Positions 6,237 to 9,584 of a stretch of DNA of 9,584 bases are shown piece after piece (position 1 is the stretch's first letter; each line of letters opens with the position of its first letter). The stretch comes from UBA1774 sp045628925. Its GTDB lineage: Bacteria; Bacillota; Clostridia; Oscillospirales; Oscillospiraceae. The DNA lies in NCBI GenBank assembly GCA_045628925.1, contig JAZQQF010000122.1, positions 1-9,584 on the forward strand, given 5' to 3'. The notes beneath the pieces are model-generated. The model saw only the letters and a program-made list of their open reading frames with translations, was not told the origin of the DNA and made no database searches. A program made the translations under genes and the position numbers.

Positions 6237-6258
6237 GGTTATAAATTTGAAGTTATGG
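6225..6258. promoter_or_regulatory. Three TTAT repeats at 14-nt period, candidate LysR binding sites
   Basis: TTATGG (6225-6230), TTATAA (6239-6244) and TTATGG (6253-6258) begin exactly 14 bases apart, so they recur at about 1.3 helical turns. The two outer copies are identical. Part of the region is also an inverted repeat, ATAA-N8-TTAT (6241-6256). Relative to the predicted operon start these lie at about -42 to -75, where LysR-type regulators place their recognition and activation sites. Confidence 0.55.
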
Positions 6259-6302
6259 TCTGCCGCCGGTGAGGAAGCCCCGCCTTTTTCGCCCTGCAGA
6301 CC
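6257..6302 (+). repeat. 7-bp inverted repeat in the LysR gene leader
   Basis: GGTCTGC (6257-6263) is complementary to GCAGACC (6296-6302), enclosing a GC-rich 32-base interior. It would form a long hairpin in the 5' leader of the LysR mRNA, about 60 bases before its start codon. No T-run follows. It could equally be a binding half-site pair or chance in GC-rich DNA. Confidence 0.3.
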
Positions 6303-6362
6303 GGATGAAACGCCATGCGGCCCGCGTTCGCTGCGGCTGCGCCCCGAACAGGAGTGAGACCG

Positions 6363-7265
6363 GTGACCATCAATCAGCTGAACTGTTTTCTGGCAGCGGT
6401 GAATGAAAAGAGCTATACCCGCGCCGCCAACTCTCTCTATATCTCCCAGCCCGCCATCAGCAAGAGCATCGCCAAGCTGGAAGCGGAGCTGGGCTTCGAG
6501 CTGCTCCGCAGGCTGGATGACCAGCTGGTGCCCACGGAGGCCGGCCGCCGCTACTACGATTTCATCACGAAAACGTGGAAAGAGCATTCGAACCTGCTGG
6601 AGGAGATCCGCACGCTGCTCAGCGCCCCGCTGGTGGATCTGCGCATCGGCTGCCCGAACACGTGGGAGCCTGCCTTCCTCTATCGGGAGATCGCCTGCCG
6701 CTTTGAGGCGGACTTTCCGGAGCTGCGCTTCACCTTTGAAAACCGCAGGCTGCAGGAGCTGATCACCCAGCTGGAGGCCGAGCGGCTGGACATCGTCCTG
6801 ACGCACGACTTCTTCACGCCCCCCGGCCGGGGCATCGCCTCGGAATACGTGGGCGAGACCGACTGCGGCATCGTCTGTTCGCCGGAGATCTTCGCGCAGC
6901 TGCGGGAGCCTGCCGATCTGGCGAACTATGAGTTCTTCGTGTTTGACGGGCAGATCGACAAGCGCTTCGGCGGCGTGCTCAGCCGCATCTGCGATGATTA
7001 CGGCTTCAAGCCCCGCACCCGGTATATCGAAAACCTCTCCGCCGCCCTGTATGAGATCGCCCGCAGCACGGGGGTCATGCTTTTCAGCGAGTGGGACAGC
7101 GCCGCCCGAAATCCGGCCTTCCGCTTTTTCCCGCTCTCCAAAAAACTCCCGCTCCATGTCCTGTATAAGTCGGAGCGCATCTCCCGGCAGGGCATCGCCC
7201 TGATCCGCGCCATTCAGAACCGGGGCGCGGGTCTCCCGCTGAACGGCGGCAGCGAAGCGCGTTGA
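6363..7265 (+). CDS. LysR-type transcriptional regulator
   Basis: The protein is 300 residues, the normal family length. The N-terminal winged helix-turn-helix is plain: INQLNCFLAAVNEKSYTRAA, then SLYISQPAISKSIAKLEAELG, then LLRR, then TEAGRRYY (about residues 3-65). It is followed by the linker helix and a two-lobed periplasmic-binding-protein-like effector domain (about 85-290). I chose the GTG at 6363 because AGGAG lies eight bases upstream and the domain starts there; the open frame upstream to 6315 encodes an unrelated Ala/Pro-rich stretch. The gene is divergent from the catabolic operon across 219 bases that hold both promoters and the TTAT repeats. By family rule it should activate that operon in response to a pathway substrate or intermediate, and repress itself. 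The inducer cannot be read from the sequence. Confidence 0.93.
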   Translation: MTINQLNCFLAAVNEKSYTRAANSLYISQPAISKSIAKLEAELGFELLRRLDDQLVPTEAGRRYYDFITKTWKEHSNLLEEIRTLLSAPLVDLRIGCPNTWEPAFLYREIACRFEADFPELRFTFENRRLQELITQLEAERLDIVLTHDFFTPPGRGIASEYVGETDCGIVCSPEIFAQLREPADLANYEFFVFDGQIDKRFGGVLSRICDDYGFKPRTRYIENLSAALYEIARSTGVMLFSEWDSAARNPAFRFFPLSKKLPLHVLYKSERISRQGIALIRAIQNRGAGLPLNGGSEAR

Positions 7266-7318
7266 GCGCCGTCCGTTCTTTCCGGGCTTTCGTTTTCCGG
7301 TATCTCTGAATTTATCAA

Positions 7319-7349
7319 AACCGGTGCGTCCCCTGTGGGCGCAGCGGTT
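7319..7349. terminator. Shared terminator between the convergent LysR and tyrS genes
   Basis: AACCG (7319-7323) pairs with CGGTT (7345-7349), then a G-G mismatch, TGCG with CGCA, a one-base bulge and CCC with GGG, around a CTGT loop. On the minus strand it follows the tyrS stop and leads into TTTTGAT. On the plus strand it leads into TTTCCTGTTCTTT. It therefore suits both converging genes, although the T-tracts are modest. Confidence 0.65.
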
Positions 7350-7358
7350 TCCTGTTCT

Positions 7359-8582
7359 TTATTTCAGAATGGCGCGGTGGAAGATCTTCTTGCCCTTCTT
7401 GATCTTCACGCCGGTCTTCAGCGCTTCGGCGTCAATCCGGGCGTCGATGGCGTCCATCTTCTTCTCGTCGATGGTGATGCCGCCCTGCTGCACCAGCCGC
7501 CGGGCTTCCCCGTTGGAGGCGGCGAGGCCGCAGGTCACCAGCAGGTCGAGGAGGCCGATGGTGCCGTCCGCGATCTTCTCGGCAGGGATCTCGGTGGTGG
7601 GCATATGCTCCGCATCGCCGCCGCCCGCAAAGAGCGCGCGGGCCGCGTTCTGCGCCTTGTCCGCTTCTTCCTCGCCGTGGACGAGGGCGGTCAGATGCCA
7701 CGCCAGCTTTTCCTTCTTCTCATTGATGCGGCTGTCATCCCACTTTTCCATTTCCTCCAGCTCTTCCAGCGTGAAGAAGGTCAGCATCCGCAGGCACTTC
7801 ATCACGTCCGCGTCGCCCACGTTCCGCCAGTACTGATAGAACTCGAAGGGGCTGGTCTTGTTCGGGTCGAGCCAAACGGCGTTGCCCGCGGTCTTGCCCA
7901 TCTTCTTGCCCTGAGAATCGGTGAGCAGGGTGATGGTCATGGCATAGGCGTCCTTGCCCAGCTTTTTGCGGATCAGCTCCGTGCCGCCCAGCATATTGGA
8001 CCACTGATCGTCGCCGCCGAACTGCATATTGCAGCCCTCGTGCTGGAACAGGTAGTAGAAGTCATAGGACTGCATGATCATGTAGTTGAACTCAAAGAAG
8101 CTCAGGCCCTTTTCCATGCGCTGCTTGTAGCATTCGGCCCGGAGCATATTGTTCACGGAGAAGCAGGTGCCCACTTCCCGCAGCAGCTCCACGTAGTTCA
8201 GGTCCAGCAGCCAATCGGCATTGTTGACCATGACGGCCTTGCCGTCGCCGAAGTCGATGAAGCGCTCCATCTGCTTGCGGAAGCACTCGGCGTTATGGTC
8301 GATGTCCTCCTTGGTGAGCATCTTGCGCATATCGGTCCGCCCGCTGGGGTCGCCGATCATGGTGGTGCCGCCGCCGATCAGGGCGACGGGGGTGTTCCCC
8401 GCCATCTGCAGGCGCTTCATCAGGGTCAGCGCCATGAAATGCCCCGCCGTGAGGGAATCGGCCGTGCAGTCGAAGCCGATGTAGAATTTCGCCTTGCCAT
8501 TGTTGATGAGCTCGCGGATCTCGCCCTCATCCGTGACCTGCGCGATCAGTCCGCGGGCCACCAGTTCTTCATAGATACCCAT
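7359..8582 (-). CDS. tyrS: Tyrosyl-tRNA synthetase
   Basis: The 407-residue class I synthetase charges tRNA-Tyr with tyrosine using ATP. The Rossmann catalytic domain shows YIGFDCTADSLTAGHF (34-49), whose TAGH replaces HIGH as in many bacterial TyrS. It also shows the tyrosine-pocket segment LIGGGTTMIGDPSGRTDMR, QSYDFYYLF, the QFGGDDQW motif and the KMSKS-equivalent KMGKT in SQGKKMGKTAGN near residue 230. The C-terminus (about 340-407) is an S4 RNA-binding domain, with GEARRLVQQGGITIDEKK as its core. The ATG at 8582 has GGAGG seven bases upstream. The frame continues to 8693, but that stretch is T-box leader RNA. Expression is controlled by the T-box upstream. This is a housekeeping gene with no evident link to the catabolic operon. 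Confidence 0.97.
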   Translation of the reverse strand: MGIYEELVARGLIAQVTDEGEIRELINNGKAKFYIGFDCTADSLTAGHFMALTLMKRLQMAGNTPVALIGGGTTMIGDPSGRTDMRKMLTKEDIDHNAECFRKQMERFIDFGDGKAVMVNNADWLLDLNYVELLREVGTCFSVNNMLRAECYKQRMEKGLSFFEFNYMIMQSYDFYYLFQHEGCNMQFGGDDQWSNMLGGTELIRKKLGKDAYAMTITLLTDSQGKKMGKTAGNAVWLDPNKTSPFEFYQYWRNVGDADVMKCLRMLTFFTLEELEEMEKWDDSRINEKKEKLAWHLTALVHGEEEADKAQNAARALFAGGGDAEHMPTTEIPAEKIADGTIGLLDLLVTCGLAASNGEARRLVQQGGITIDEKKMDAIDARIDAEALKTGVKIKKGKKIFHRAILK

Positions 8583-8592
8583 GTTTCTTCCT

Positions 8593-8876
8593 CCAAAAAT
8601 CAAAATCGCCCCTGTCCGCACGGGACAGAGGACGAATGGGGCAATTCGTGGTACCACCTCTGGTTCGAGCAGGTTTCGCAGCCTGCTCCTCACCGTGTGC
8701 CTTCACACACGCGGCGCGATATCGGGCGCACCCGTCTCCCCCTACTGACGAGCGCGTTCGGGAAAGCGGCTCCGGAGCGTATTCAGACGGGACGCCTGCA
8801 GCCTTGCACCCACCGGCTGCTCTCTGAAAAGCGAAGTCCGCCCTACTGGTCTCCCTCTCAGCCTTGACCATATAAC
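8593..8876 (-). ncRNA. Tyrosine T-box riboswitch leader of tyrS
   Basis: The leader carries the hallmark T-box sequence AGAGGTGGTACCACG (8647-8661, minus strand), which forms the antiterminator bulge that binds the free tRNA 3' end. Its 5' part has an AGTA element after GGGAGACC, as in the stem I specifier-loop region. Further on, GAATACGCTCC carries a TAC codon (8779-8781) in the position expected for the specifier, matching tyrosine. A terminator follows the T-box. Uncharged tRNA-Tyr should pair at UAC and at the T-box and so allow readthrough into tyrS. The 5' end is set from the predicted promoter; the stem I pairing was not fully folded by hand. Confidence 0.93.
8594..8631 (-). terminator. 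T-box-controlled terminator before tyrS
   Basis: On the minus strand CCTCTGTCC pairs with GGACAGGGG (9 bp, one T-G pair) around a five-base loop (stem 8609-8631). It is followed by CGATTTTGATTTTT, ending directly against the GGAGG of tyrS. It is the alternative fold to the antiterminator that includes the T-box sequence at 8647-8661. Confidence 0.88.
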
Positions 8877-8882
8877 GCGCTT

Positions 8883-8911
8883 ACTTTAGCACATTCCCCG
8901 CCGGAAATCAA
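8883..8911 (-). promoter_or_regulatory. Promoter of the tyrS T-box transcript
   Basis: On the minus strand TTGATT (8906-8911) and TAAAGT (8883-8888) are 17 bases apart, and a TG one base before the -10 gives an extended -10. The predicted start near 8876 agrees with the position expected for T-box stem I. Confidence 0.75.
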
Positions 8912-8920
8912 GAGCGGCGG

Positions 8921-8955
8921 CGGAACTTCCGCGGTTTTCGGAAGGTTTCCGAAAA
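8921..8955. promoter_or_regulatory. Two CGGAA/TTCCG inverted repeats, candidate operators
   Basis: CGGAA-C-TTCCG (8921-8931) and the longer TTTTCGGAA-GGT-TTCCGAAAA (8935-8955, 9-base arms) share the same half-site CGGAA. Their centres are 19 bases apart, nearly two helical turns. They lie between the divergent tyrS and dehydrogenase promoters, ending 16 bases before the dehydrogenase -35, a usual place for an activator or repressor. No gene reads into them from upstream in the plus direction, so a terminator role is unlikely. Confidence 0.5.
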
Positions 8956-8971
8956 ATTATTCGTTTTACTG

Positions 8972-9000
8972 TTGAGTTAAGCGTGCAACTGTGCTATAGT
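8972..9000 (+). promoter_or_regulatory. Extended -10 promoter of the dehydrogenase gene
   Basis: TTGAGT (8972-8977) and TATAGT (8995-9000) are separated by 17 bases, with TGC directly before the -10. The predicted start is near 9007, leaving a leader of about 33 bases that carries the GAAGGAG site at 9025-9031. Confidence 0.8.
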
Positions 9001-9039
9001 GTTTTTATAAATCCCAAACTATATGAAGGAGCGAATATC

Positions 9040-9584
9040 ATGAAAGACTTCGCAGGCAAAATCGCATTTATCACCGGCGGCGCTTCCGGCGCTGGTCTGG
9101 GCTACGCGCAGATCTTCTCCGAGGCCGGCATGAAGGTCGTCATCGCTGACTACAGCCAGGAGCATCTGGATGAGGCCATGGCTCTGCTCACCAGCAAGGG
9201 CGCTGACTTCCACGCCATCCGTCTCGACGTTACCAACCGCGACGCTTACGCCGCAGCGGCTGACGAGGTGGAGAAGGTCTACGGCTCCTGCCCCGACCTG
9301 CTCATCCTGAACGCGGGCGTCAACGTGTTCGGCCCCGCCGAAGCCTCCACTTACGCGGACTATGACTGGGTCGTGGGCGTCTGCTTTTGGGGCGTCGTCA
9401 ACGGTCTCGTCACCTTCGTTCCCCGCATGATCAAGGCCGGCGGCAACCGTCACATCGCTGCCACCGTTTCCTGGGGCGCTTTCGGCTCCGGCTCCACCAC
9501 CGCTCCCTACTCCGCCGCCAAGGCCGCTGTCCTGAACCTGATGGAGAGCTACTGGGAGTCCCTGAAGCCCTACGGCATCGGCGT
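9040..9584 (+). CDS. Short-chain dehydrogenase/reductase (SDR), 3' end outside the window
   Basis: The first 181 residues of a classical SDR, about 250-300 residues in full, are seen. The cofactor motif is TGGASGAG (12-19). Asp37 after the second beta strand favours NAD(H) over NADP(H). LNAG (90-93) is the structural Asn motif. Catalytic Ser144, Tyr157 and Lys161 (YSAAK) have the standard 13-residue Ser-Tyr spacing. The active-site Asn usually found in 'V-N-L-W-G' appears to be Cys115 (V-C-F-W-G). The substrate is unknown: an alcohol/ketone of a steroid, polyol or cyclic ketone are all possible, and a link to the phenolic operon is not shown. GAAGGAG lies eight bases before the ATG. Ala is often coded GCT (11 times in this part) and Arg CGT, unlike the GCC/GCG-rich operon genes, which suggests high expression. 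Confidence 0.93.
   Translation, partial: MKDFAGKIAFITGGASGAGLGYAQIFSEAGMKVVIADYSQEHLDEAMALLTSKGADFHAIRLDVTNRDAYAAAADEVEKVYGSCPDLLILNAGVNVFGPAEASTYADYDWVVGVCFWGVVNGLVTFVPRMIKAGGNRHIAATVSWGAFGSGSTTAPYSAAKAAVLNLMESYWESLKPYGIG

Noticed and set aside
6303..6362. Upstream start at 6315 for the LysR regulator
   Set aside because: The added 16 residues are Ala/Pro/Arg-rich with no family match; GTG at 6363 has AGGAG at eight bases and gives the standard 300-residue length.
8439..8450. TAGH in place of the HIGH motif in tyrosyl-tRNA synthetase
   Set aside because: This variant is common in bacterial TyrS with the TADSLTAGHF segment; the rest of the active site is normal.
7335..8867. Plus-strand open frame of 510 codons opposite tyrS and its leader
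   Set aside because: It crosses both the tyrS coding region and the structured T-box RNA, and has no protein family character.
8569..8871. Minus-strand open frame of 100 codons just upstream of tyrS
   Set aside because: It lies almost wholly within the T-box leader, whose conserved sequence is explained by RNA structure.

Overview
The window looks like chromosomal DNA from a GC-rich anaerobic Bacillota, most plausibly a gut-type Clostridia/Oscillospiraceae lineage. The signs are strong GGAGG ribosome binding sites, a tyrosyl-tRNA synthetase behind a T-box leader, a clostridial-type SPFH membrane protein, and an operon of oxygen-sensitive-looking Fe-S and flavin enzymes. No mobile element, phage gene, tRNA, rRNA or CRISPR array is visible. 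The genus assignment is inference from style, not from a marker gene.

Layout, left to right. (1) Positions 1-258, minus strand: the N-terminus of an SPFH/band-7 protein with its own promoter, overlapped by a 17-bp palindrome. (2) Positions 405-6143, minus strand: a tight six-gene operon. In transcription order it encodes a 2x[4Fe-4S] ferredoxin, an AprA/FrdA-like flavoprotein, a PhlG/phloretin-hydrolase-like C-C bond hydrolase, a second flavoprotein (FAD_oxidored type), a DUF3237 protein and an alpha/beta hydrolase. It starts from a strong promoter (6190-6218) and ends at a UUCG-loop terminator (361-389). (3) Positions 6363-7265, plus strand: a divergent LysR-type regulator whose promoter abuts the operon promoter, with three TTAT repeats at an exact 14-nt period in the shared region. 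(4) Positions 7359-8582, minus strand: tyrS with a complete T-box leader, convergent with the LysR gene across a shared terminator. (5) Positions 9040-9584, plus strand: the start of a short-chain dehydrogenase with a strong extended -10 promoter and two CGGAA/TTCCG inverted repeats.

The centre of interest is the six-gene operon plus its LysR gene. The ferredoxin and AprA-like flavoprotein should form an electron-transfer pair that reduces or oxidises a small organic substrate. The PhlG-like enzyme would cleave a C-C bond next to a phenolic or polyketide-like ring, as phloretin hydrolase and diacetylphloroglucinol hydrolase do. The second flavoprotein, the DUF3237 beta-barrel protein and the esterase-like hydrolase would supply further redox and hydrolytic steps. 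Together they read as a substrate-inducible pathway for anaerobic breakdown of a plant phenolic, flavonoid-like or acylated aromatic compound. The enzyme families are seen in the sequence; the substrate and the order of steps are inference. No transporter is present in the window.

The long plus-strand open frames opposite the operon, and the one opposite tyrS, are GC-driven shadows and are not annotated.
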